From contig JAUWTT010000089.1 of the NCBI GenBank assembly GCA_030614585.1, positions 1 to 10,317 of the forward strand: a DNA stretch of 10,317 bases, read 5' to 3'. Under the pieces are notes generated by a model. That model made no database searches. It was not told the DNA's origin and worked only from the letters and a program-made list of their open reading frames with translations. Positions within the stretch are counted from its first letter, which is position 1. Each line of letters starts with the position of its first letter. The translations under genes were made by a program, and so were the position numbers. Origin of the DNA: Acidobacteriota bacterium (GTDB taxonomy: Bacteria > Acidobacteriota > UBA6911 > RPQK01 > JAPXNP01). Below, piece by piece: positions 1 through 7,700 of this stretch.

Positions 1-1
1 C

Positions 2-214
2 TATGAAGATTCACTGGTCCTGGTCGCAGAGATCAAGCCGGAAGGGCATGCAGAGATCGACAGTGTGCTCGAACCTCCGAGAAGTTACGCTCTGCTCGAT
101 GCCGTAGGGACAACTCTCAGAGGAAGCCAGTTTAAGGAAGTGGGGAACCTGGCCAGCCCGTTTTTCATTTACTCCTTCCAGAAGATCGATGTGTATGAGC
201 AGCAGGGACTGTGA
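2..214 (+). CDS. C-terminal tail of an unidentified protein (5' end outside window)
   Basis: An open frame enters from the left edge and runs 70 codons to a TGA at 212-214. The translation (beginning YEDSLVLVAEIKPEG, ending FQKIDVYEQQGL) has ordinary protein composition and codon use (CTG, GTC, GAG, ATC, AAG), with alternating hydrophobic and polar residues that suggest beta strands. I do not recognise a family. There are no transmembrane segments or catalytic motifs in the visible part. The gene converges on the propeller gene, and its stop codon shares its last base with the first unit of a 7-bp repeat. A competing minus-strand frame over the same bases reads straight through the hexamer repeat as Ala-Arg runs and is much less plausible. 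The call as coding is fairly likely; the function is unknown. Confidence 0.6.
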   Translation, partial: YEDSLVLVAEIKPEGHAEIDSVLEPPRSYALLDAVGTTLRGSQFKEVGNLASPFFIYSFQKIDVYEQQGL

Positions 215-239
215 CTGGGAACTGGGGGCTGGGAACTGG

Positions 240-241
<2 letters not shown>
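214..241 (+). repeat. Four-unit 7-bp tandem repeat (RCTGGGR), copy A
   Basis: Four consecutive heptamers, ACTGGGA, ACTGGGG, GCTGGGA and ACTGGGG, begin at the last base of the upstream stop codon. They contain four G tracts of at least three bases (217-219, 224-228, 231-233, 238-241) with 2-4 base loops, which fits the standard G-quadruplex pattern on the + strand. The same heptamer-plus-motif arrangement recurs after smc and after the fis-type gene. Confidence 0.85.
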
Positions 242-283
<42 letters not shown>

Positions 284-336
284 AACAGACTGACATGAGC
301 GCCAAGTCTCAACTGGCAGCCATGGCGTGGAAAGTA

Positions 337-370
337 TGCACCTCACGCCAAGACGCAGAGTGCACAAAGG
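337..370. repeat. Imperfect hairpin with CACGCCAAGACGC-type short repeat
   Basis: TGCAC at 337-341 and GTGCA at 360-364 form the outer stem; TC (343-344) and GA (358-359) extend it to 7 bp with C342 bulged. The loop carries ACGCCAAGACGCA, followed by ACAAAGG. The A/C/G-rich CCAAGACGC wording resembles the short direct repeat at 8546-8563, and both lie between convergent genes. The remaining intergenic bases (284-336 and 371-431) show only an 8-bp palindrome, GCCATGGC, at 319-326. No clear intrinsic terminator is visible on either strand. Confidence 0.5.
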
Positions 371-431
371 GAAGCGGAGAGGGTCAATCGCAAGACGCCG
401 GCCTCCCCGATTATCGTTTCCCCGCCAGCAG

Positions 432-2633
432 TCACTGTACTTGAATCGCCCTCTGATACGTGCCCAGGTTTCCGACTTCGTCGACGACCCGAACTTTGAG
501 AGTGTGCGGACCCGATTTCAGGTCGGACAAAGTAACCACGAAATCCTCCTGAGATTCATCGGTCACGCCATCCTCGGGGAACACTACCTCCCACCTATCC
601 GTATCGATCGCTATTTCGACCTGGTAAATTGAACTGCCGGTTGTTTCCGCCGAGAAGCCGGCTGAAACGGTAGAGTCCTGTGACCGTACGTCCTTCCACT
701 CAACGACAGGCAGCGAATTGGCAATGACGAATGCTTTGCTTTCCAATCGATCCTCGAGGGCCTGATCCAAAGGGTTGCTCGCTTTGTCCGAGGCCACGAT
801 TCTGGCAAAGTAGATGCCGTCCCCAAAGCTCAGTCCATCCATAGTGTAGCTGCTGTCTGTCAAGTCTTTGACAAGTAGTTTCCAGCTAGCTTCATTCTCC
901 TGCCGGTAATAAAGCGAATAGAGCAGGCTGTCCCCGTTTTCATCCTCAGCTTTCCAAGAGAAACTTCTGGCCCCGGGGATGTAGCCCTTTCGGAGGGGTG
1001 TGGTGATTTTTGGCGTCTCCAACTCACGGATCTGTTTCGGTAGAGAGTTCGCATGAGCCCCAGCAGGGCCGCCTGGTGGAACGCCACCCGACGAGTTGGC
1101 TTGCGGGTACTTGGCAAATGCGACTCCAGCTGCATGCACTGTGAATTCAACCATCTTTGGTGCCATGTTGCGCTGCAGAAACGAAACTGAAACCGAGTCG
1201 ACAGCATTACTCTGAGAAAGCAGGCTCTCTCCTCGCGCCTCTGGGCCGAATTCGATCTTCCACTGAAGGAATCTTGCATGAATGCTGGTTATCTGACTGC
1301 CTTGCGGTTCATTGTAAGGACCTTCCCAGTCTGACCAGATTCTATCCGGCGTTCGAGTGTTTCCAGAACGCGTGAACACCTGAATCCCAACGTCGGCCTC
1401 AGGGTTCGAAACCACCCACCTGATGGTTCCCCACTTTGCCACCATCTTGGCGTCAACGACAACAGCTTCGTAGACTCCTTTGGCAGGTGGCTTTGTTCCG
1501 AGTTTGAATACCTTCCCAAGGTTGCTGGTAGCCGCGTACACAGTCCCATTGTTCTCCAGCAGTCTGGTAACCTGTTCTTCTTCACTTTCGACCAGGAGAG
1601 TGGCAAACTTCCGTGGGCTGACCGCCATTATCCTTCCTTTGTTGCCCGTAGCCAGGAGAACACTGCCATCGTCCCGCACGACCATGTCAAAGACCAGCTC
1701 GTCATCTGAGGTGTATATTGTGTCTATCAGATAATCCTTGTCGATCCGGTACACCTCCAGCTTCTTTCCGTTGCCCGCACCCACGATCTTTACTGTTGTT
1801 TCCTCCGCTTTCGTTTCTGAGGTTGAGGAGGATGTTGTTGCTTCGGTTTCGGCTTCCGGCTTCGGTCCCCCGGAAAGCGCCGCCACAAAAACATTTCCAT
1901 AGCGATCCACTGCAACCGACTTGATCTCCTCCAACGATGAATCCAGCAGGACGAAGGGCTTGCCACCTTTTGTGATGCGATACAGAAAACCGCCGGGTGA
2001 ACTTCCCGCAAGCAGGTTCCCGTCCAGGTCCCATTCCAAGCTGACGATGTGGATGTCTTCGCTGTCAAAAAGCTGTTCTCCAGTCCCCGAAGGGCTTACT
2101 TTGTAGATAATTCCACGCGGTCCTGTCGCCACATACAGGTTGTTTTCTGAGTCAAACGCCAAATCCCAAATGTATTTCTCGCCAGGATCGTAGAACTGCT
2201 GTGCTTCCCCTTGAGCGGAGATTCGGTAGACCTTTCCGTCAGGAGCTGTGCCTGCGTAGAGTCGGTTTTGGGAATCGACCGCCAAAGCGTAAACTCCGGC
2301 CTGGTCCAGTTTGACCAGCAGTTCTCCCGAACCGGCAGGGTCGATTCTGAACACCCTCCCATTGTTTCCCGTCCCGACGAAGAGAGCTCCGGTCCGATTG
2401 AAAACTGCTGAGTAGACGAAAGCTTCTTTCGTGTCCATGAGTTCGTCGAAGGCGGGTGAGCGAATCAACTGCCCGTCACTCGTGACGGAAACGCCATCGA
2501 ACTCACCGTCGAGGAATTCATCGAAGGTTGAAGTCACTTTCTTCTCAGGGTGCGATGCAAATAGGAGATTGGAAAACAGTAGGATGAAGATCCCGAGTGG
2601 AATCAGTGAGAATCGACGCTTGAGCATAGACAT
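432..2633 (-). CDS. Secreted seven-bladed beta-propeller protein with C-terminal Ig/FN3-like domains
   Basis: 733 aa. Residues 3-26 form a Lys/Arg-Arg plus hydrophobic signal peptide (MLKRRFSLIPLGIFILLF...), probably cut after LFA-26. Seven repeats of about 41 aa follow, each with a pattern like LYVGTGNxGxVYRI (near residues 84-96, 125-137, 166-178, 206-219, 247 onward, 325-337, 364-377), as in NHL, WD40 or SMP-30 propellers. The fifth blade is split by a Thr/Ser/Glu-rich stretch (about 257-289). Residues 385-490 look like a beta-sandwich (WSDWEGP, RFLQWKIEF); 510-530 is a Gly/Pro linker; 540-640 is FN3-like (SFSWKAEDENGDSLLYSLYYR); 640-733 is a second Ig-like domain. The start ATG overlaps the stop of the upstream peptidase gene (TGATG). 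AAAGG sits 3 nt before this ATG but 9 nt before Met3, so Met3 (2627) may be the true start. No catalytic residues are recognised; a binding or scaffold role outside the cytoplasm is inferred. Confidence 0.85.
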   Translation of the reverse strand: MSMLKRRFSLIPLGIFILLFSNLLFASHPEKKVTSTFDEFLDGEFDGVSVTSDGQLIRSPAFDELMDTKEAFVYSAVFNRTGALFVGTGNNGRVFRIDPAGSGELLVKLDQAGVYALAVDSQNRLYAGTAPDGKVYRISAQGEAQQFYDPGEKYIWDLAFDSENNLYVATGPRGIIYKVSPSGTGEQLFDSEDIHIVSLEWDLDGNLLAGSSPGGFLYRITKGGKPFVLLDSSLEEIKSVAVDRYGNVFVAALSGGPKPEAETEATTSSSTSETKAEETTVKIVGAGNGKKLEVYRIDKDYLIDTIYTSDDELVFDMVVRDDGSVLLATGNKGRIMAVSPRKFATLLVESEEEQVTRLLENNGTVYAATSNLGKVFKLGTKPPAKGVYEAVVVDAKMVAKWGTIRWVVSNPEADVGIQVFTRSGNTRTPDRIWSDWEGPYNEPQGSQITSIHARFLQWKIEFGPEARGESLLSQSNAVDSVSVSFLQRNMAPKMVEFTVHAAGVAFAKYPQANSSGGVPPGGPAGAHANSLPKQIRELETPKITTPLRKGYIPGARSFSWKAEDENGDSLLYSLYYRQENEASWKLLVKDLTDSSYTMDGLSFGDGIYFARIVASDKASNPLDQALEDRLESKAFVIANSLPVVEWKDVRSQDSTVSAGFSAETTGSSIYQVEIAIDTDRWEVVFPEDGVTDESQEDFVVTLSDLKSGPHTLKVRVVDEVGNLGTYQRAIQVQ

Positions 2634-4450
2634 CAGCCTTTGATTTTGACTTGAATGATTTTCTGACCGGTGAGTACGAAATCGGTCGGAGGCAGTTCAT
2701 GTTCCACGAATACCACCCGGTTAATCGACTTGATGTCCCCCGTGGTCTTCTGGGCGTTGTAGAGTGCGAGGATTGAGGGGGGAAGTCCAGGCAAGCCCTC
2801 TCCACCGACAACTGCTCCTTCCTGATCGCGAAAGAGCCGAATATAGAGGCGGTCGTTCCTCTTTAGATTATTAATTGCCTTGACCAGCTGACCAAGGTTT
2901 TCGGGTATGAATTTCGCTTGCTCGGTTTTCGCATCTTCGAGGGTTACTGACATCCCGTCTCCGATCATGATCTTCAGATTACCGGGACTCAGTCCCTCGG
3001 GGATCTTGACCGGATAGGTTTCCTGGATCATGTCACCATTTGGCTTTCGAAGAAAAATCGTCAGCGAGAGTTCCTCTCCGGCCCGGATCTCAAGCTTGTC
3101 CTGCCAGATCTTGTGTAGAACGGCATCCCGAGTATCTTCAACTGCGATTAGCTCTACGTCTATCTGCTCCAGAACGATATTGTCGAAACCACTGTTCAAA
3201 ATGAAGTTAACAGGTGCAGCTGCTGTAACTGCAGCGATCGCTGGAGTACTTGTCAGATCGGAGACACTGTTTTCAAAGGTCACGACAGGCTGATCCTTGA
3301 GCTTGATCGTGCACTTCAACTGAATCGTTTGGTCTCCGAGCGCCCTCTCAGAGGAAATGATGCTGTTGTGGACTGTAAACGCCACCAGGAAAGGTGTTAG
3401 AAAAGTGTCGTTGACAACTTCGTATTGGAACTCCTTCTTCTCACCCCGGCTGGTCGTAAGAGACAGATTTATCGGAACCAACTGCGGTTCTTCACCGGTG
3501 ACTCCCATGATCCCGGTGGCGCGATCCTGCTTGATCACACCGATCGGTTGAATCGAGGCCGAGATCTTCTGGCTGTTCATCAGGTTTGGGATTATCCCTA
3601 TCACTCCGGCCTTGGAAAGAGGAAGTTCAGTGAAACCAATACTCATGAAGGGGTGCCCAAACGCATAGATCTTGTTGCCGCTGACGTAGGTAACTGTGCC
3701 ACTTGCGCCGATGTTCAAATCTCCTCTCACGAGTTCGACGCTGATTGTTGAGCCCGGCTCGAGTGGCGCATCGTCCCACTCTTCCTGCCTGGCGCTACCC
3801 ATTCCCAACATTGGAACCATCCCCAGTTGCCCCCAATAGCCCAGAAAATCTTGAACGGAAGCGGGAGAAAACCCTGAGAGGCTGAGTGGCGTGTCGATGG
3901 GACGCATCTGTCCCGGGCTCTCAAGGTGTGCAAACCTGGACCCCACATTGAAGAAATAGTCGCTCGCCGAAAATGGCGACGATGGGAAACTCTGGACTTC
4001 GTAAAGAGAGGCAGGGTTCATTTCCTTGCCCAACTTGAACGAAGTGCCCACGTGCTCTTTAAAAACGTCGATCATCTCCTGAATTGGAGTGATGCCTGCG
4101 ATAGGCTCAGTTGCGAATGGAAAAGCGAACGCAATAGCTCCGACCAGCCGATCGTTGATGTAAACGGGGCTGCCACTCATTCCTGCGAAGACGCCGGCGC
4201 GGGCAATCTTCTCGCCTGAAAGGCGTGCCAATATGACGTTCTGTTTGGGGCCGGTCTTCTCCAAGACGCCAAGGATTTCAACATCGAAATCCTCAACCTT
4301 AGTTCCTTTAAACACGGTTCTTCCGATGCCCTTTTGACCCGCCTTCACCTCTTCCAAAGGAAGAAAACTGGCCTTCTGCGCAAAAGCAGAGCTGCCTGCG
4401 GAAGACAGGAATAGTCCTAGTAATACTGGACAAAATAGTCTGGTTATCAT
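2633..4450 (-). CDS. Secreted SpoIVB-type peptidase S55 family protein
   Basis: 605 aa. Residues 1-24 are a typical signal peptide ending AFA, with no lipobox. The segment at 52-130 (VEDFDVEILG..., GMSGSPVY at 90-97, then LVGAIAFAF...GITPIQEM) resembles the serine-bearing end of SpoIVB, a serine peptidase of Bacillus sporulation; Ser92 is the likely nucleophile. A second conserved block at 250-271 (GTVTYVSGNKIYAFGHPF) resembles the SpoIVB segment that carries the catalytic histidine, here His266. In SpoIVB the histidine precedes the serine, whereas here the order is reversed. The PDZ domain of SpoIVB is absent; residues 330-605 appear to be beta-rich domains of unknown role. The start has GAGG 8 nt upstream and a good promoter 38 nt upstream. 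The gene ends in TGATG, coupling it to the propeller gene. Family assignment is firm, peptidase activity is likely but unproven, and the substrate is unknown. Confidence 0.85.
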   Translation of the reverse strand: MITRLFCPVLLGLFLSSAGSSAFAQKASFLPLEEVKAGQKGIGRTVFKGTKVEDFDVEILGVLEKTGPKQNVILARLSGEKIARAGVFAGMSGSPVYINDRLVGAIAFAFPFATEPIAGITPIQEMIDVFKEHVGTSFKLGKEMNPASLYEVQSFPSSPFSASDYFFNVGSRFAHLESPGQMRPIDTPLSLSGFSPASVQDFLGYWGQLGMVPMLGMGSARQEEWDDAPLEPGSTISVELVRGDLNIGASGTVTYVSGNKIYAFGHPFMSIGFTELPLSKAGVIGIIPNLMNSQKISASIQPIGVIKQDRATGIMGVTGEEPQLVPINLSLTTSRGEKKEFQYEVVNDTFLTPFLVAFTVHNSIISSERALGDQTIQLKCTIKLKDQPVVTFENSVSDLTSTPAIAAVTAAAPVNFILNSGFDNIVLEQIDVELIAVEDTRDAVLHKIWQDKLEIRAGEELSLTIFLRKPNGDMIQETYPVKIPEGLSPGNLKIMIGDGMSVTLEDAKTEQAKFIPENLGQLVKAINNLKRNDRLYIRLFRDQEGAVVGGEGLPGLPPSILALYNAQKTTGDIKSINRVVFVEHELPPTDFVLTGQKIIQVKIKG

Positions 4451-4487
4451 TCTGGAAACCTCAGTCCCCTCGAAGTTGTAAGGTCTG

Positions 4488-4517
4488 ACTATACCGAGTG
4501 GCGAAATTCTGAGTCAA
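4488..4517 (-). promoter_or_regulatory. Sigma70-type promoter of the S55-propeller unit
   Basis: On the minus strand, TTGACT (4517-4512) and TATAGT (4493-4488) are separated by 18 bases. Each hexamer matches the sigma70 consensus at five of six positions. The expected transcript start near 4481 would give a leader of about 30 nt that includes a GAGG ribosome-binding site. Confidence 0.7.
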
Positions 4518-4526
4518 GGATCCTTG
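4515..4526. promoter_or_regulatory. Perfect 12-bp palindrome overlapping the -35 box (possible operator)
   Basis: CAAGGATCCTTG is a perfect palindrome sharing three bases with the -35 hexamer of the S55 promoter. On the other strand it lies beside the weak smc promoter candidate at 4524-4553, so a bound regulator could affect both directions. No regulator for it is identified in the window. Confidence 0.4.
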
Positions 4527-4565
4527 GTCGGTACCGGGCCTGGCAATCATAAACAATTACTCCGA

Positions 4566-4586
4566 AGCAGCTCAGTAGCAGCTGCT
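4566..4586. promoter_or_regulatory. 7-bp inverted repeat in the smc upstream region
   Basis: AGCAGCT (4566-4572) and AGCTGCT (4580-4586) are exact inverted copies with a 7-base loop. The right arm also belongs to a 10-bp palindrome, AGCAGCTGCT, at 4577-4586. No T run follows in either direction, so this is not a standard terminator. It could be a protein-binding site or a leader structure. Confidence 0.35.
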
Positions 4587-4764
4587 CCTGGACAGAATTT
4601 ACAGGTGGTCCGGTCCAACTCGTGTTTTTTGCATCCACAGTAAGAGACGCTGAAATGCCTGCATTGTTTCTCAGAAGAACGATTCAAACAGCCGTACAGT
4701 GTTTGTCAGTGCCGGCTGTCATGATTGGCGTGACTACGCGTATCCTGTGGAGAAGCCAACACTT

Positions 4765-7700
4765 ATGCTGCAACTAGAAGCGCTGGAACTAGTTGGATTC
4801 AAATCATTTGCCCAGAAGACGAAGGTCGTCTTTCCGGAACGGATAACTGCGATTATCGGACCCAATGGTTGCGGCAAGTCAAACCTGTTTGATGCTGTCG
4901 GTTGGGTTCTGGGGGAGCAGTCAGCCCGATCGCTACGCGGTCAGAAGATGGACGAGTTCATCTTCGGAGGGACGAAGAAGAGAAAGCGTTCCGGTTTGGC
5001 CGAAGTCAAACTTCATTTTAAACGTACCGGCGAAGAACCCCTATTCTTGAGCGGAGTCGAGTTGGATTCGGAAGAGGTGGAGATCAGTCGTCGGTTGTAC
5101 CGCTCCGGCGAGAGTCACTATTTCGTGAATCAGCGACGTTGTCGCCTGATGGACGTGCAAAGGTTCCTTGACGATTCCGGATTGGGTTACGCCAGTTACG
5201 CGATGATCGCCCAAGGGAAAATCGATTCGTTTCTCACCGCGAAACCGTTGGATAGAAGACAAATCATTGAAGAGGCTGCGCAAATCACCGGCTACAAGAG
5301 TAAGCGGAGAAATGCCGAGGTCAAGCTGGAGCTGGCGCAGCAGAATCTGGTGCGTGTCGATGACATCGTCATAGAGATTGAGCGGCAGCTGCGTTCTCTG
5401 AAACGTCAGGCAAGCAAGGCAGAGCGCTATCAACGGTTTAAGGATGAGTTCCGTCAGATTCAGCGGCAGAGATTCGCGATTGAGTTTGATGAGCAGCATG
5501 GATTGCTGGTCAGATTAGCTGAGTCACTTGAAGAGTTGAAAGGCAAGGAAACCGGCGTCACCGGTCAACTCAGGCGGCATGAGGCCTTCTACAAGGCGGC
5601 CGTGGGAAAGCGTGAAAAGTATGAAGGTGAGCTGACTGAACTTCAGGAAAAGCGCTCGCAGATCAGTTTGGAACTGGATCGGACGCAAAACTCTGTTCGT
5701 TATCACGGGGAGCAGATCGGTCAAACAGAAGATGCGCTGAAAGTGCTTTCTTTGGAGGCGGTGACGCTTGAGAAATCACTGAGTGGAATAGGTGAGGAGT
5801 GGGATCGATTTCAAAAGGAAAGCGCGGCCCTCGAGCAACAGGAAGCCGAGTCGGCGGAAGAAGTTGAGAAGAGGAAGAATGTTGCCGGCGAAAAGGTCAT
5901 GCGTCTCGAAAAGGCTGAGGATGGGCTCGAAGAGCTTCGAAGTAAGCTCATTCGGATCTCCGCCGAAACGGCATCATCGCGAAACCTGGAGGAACAGCTA
6001 AGCCTGCGAGTTCAACGCCTGAAGGGGGAGACAGAGAGGCTCCACAAAGAACGGACCCGTGCTTATGAACAACTCGAGGCTCAGCGCTCGGTTGCCGGAG
6101 AAAAGAAACTGCTTTTGGAGAAACTGCGGACAGAGTTGGCAGAGCTTGAGGAAGCAGTAAGGGAGAAGAGGATTCTTCAGGAACAACTCGGTACTCAACT
6201 GGACGACTTGACCGCTCAAGAGGGTGATCTCAAAGGGCAGCAGGTTGGACTCAATGAACGTCTCCAGTCGCTTCAGGAACTCGAGTTGACTCGGTCTCAA
6301 TATAGTGACGGCGTACAAAAGGTACTCCAGCACCTCAGTGAAAACGAGGTGGTCCCCACTGCCGGCACCCTCGCCGATTCGATTGAAACGAGTCCGGAGT
6401 TCGAGAGACTTGTCGAGCAGTTTCTTGATAGAGAGCTGGAGTATGTTCTTGTGGATTCTCTTGACGAGGCAGTGCGTGGATTGTCGGAACTGCGAACGCT
6501 GGAATCAGGGAAATGCACCTTCCTGAGCCTTTATACGACGAATGGATTTGGAAAACCCCGGCACCCTCGCGAGTTGAACAAGGTTCCGTACGAGGAGGAA
6601 GGTGTTTACGGAACGCTAGCCGACATTATTGAGATGAAGCCGGAGGTTGAAGAGGCCTTTTTGCGGGTACTTCCTCAGCGTGCTGAATCTGTCGTTGTAT
6701 CTGATATCGACCGAGCCCTTGGTCTCGCGCACTCATATCCGGAAAGCACGTTCATCACGTTAGGCGGGGAATCACTCACCCCCAGAGGTTTGGCTTCTGG
6801 CGCTGCCCCCGGCTCCAGCAAGCTGGGACTACTCAGCCTCAAAAGACAGAAGCGGGAATTGGAGAAGAAGGTCGGTCAAAAGCAGCGTGCGCTGGCTAAA
6901 GCTACGGCGGCGAAGGGAGCGAAGAAAAAGGAACTGTGCGACTCCACCGCCGGGCTCGAGCGATGCCGAAACCACCTGTACCAAGTGGAAAAGAAGTCGA
7001 TCGGTCTCGACCATGAATACGACCAGTGTGAAGCGGAAGTCCGGCGGCAGGAAAGAGCCGTAGCAACCGTGAACTCGGAATTAGAGCGGATCGACTTCGA
7101 TTACGCTGAACTGACCCAGAAGCTGGACTCCCTTGGGAAAGCCGTAGCCGATTTGGAAGCTCGGCGCGTTCGAACAGAGGAGGAACTCAAAGCCGGGAGA
7201 GATGGGTTAACCCGGTTGAGACGCGCCTTCTCAGAAGCTCAGGATCAGGTAAATAGCGCTGCCGCGGGTCGGAAGGTCCTGGAGGAACGCCGCGTGGCTC
7301 TGGCAGGAACTCTGGAACGAATCCGCTCCCAGCGCTCCGACACCGAATCGCGATTGAGAATGATCCACCTCAGGGAAGAACAGAGTCAAGAACGGCTGAA
7401 CGATTTGGGGCAGGAGATTGAGGTGTTGCGGAGCCGTTTGAAGACACTGGTTGAGCAGAGTAAGCAGGCGGAGGACTCCCTGAAGGAGGTTCAGGAACGA
7501 TTCTCCAGTTGTAAACAAGGACTTCAAGAAGTCGAGGAACAACTTCAAGAACTTCGAGAACAAAAAGAGACTTTGCAGAACAAACGTTCCGAAGTTGAAG
7601 TCGAGCACGCCCGAGTCGAAACCCTCCTCCAGAATCTGGAGGCGCAGTGTATAGAACAGCTACGGGTCCCCATCGTGGAGGCGGTTCAGGGAGTGGATCT

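Larger units (their letters stand above)
4451..4764. other. Divergent intergenic region between the S55 gene and smc
   Basis: 314 bp with no gene. The left part holds the ribosome-binding site (GAGG at 4459-4462 on the minus strand), the promoter and a palindrome serving the S55 gene. The middle holds a 7-bp inverted repeat. For smc I see only a weak promoter candidate, TTGGTC at 4524-4529 and CATAAA at 4548-4553 with an 18-base spacer, which would give a leader of about 200 nt. The open frame of smc extends back to a GTG at 4699, but those 22 extra residues do not look like SMC sequence. Confidence 0.7.

Noticed and set aside
4699..4764. Upstream GTG start that would lengthen SMC by 22 residues
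   Set aside because: SMC proteins start close to the LxxLELxGFKSF segment; the extension has no family similarity and no good ribosome-binding site.
5041..5499. 152-codon antisense frame inside smc and other long antisense or shifted frames in smc and the propeller gene
   Set aside because: They lie wholly within strongly conserved genes, and show no domains, signals or independent start sites.
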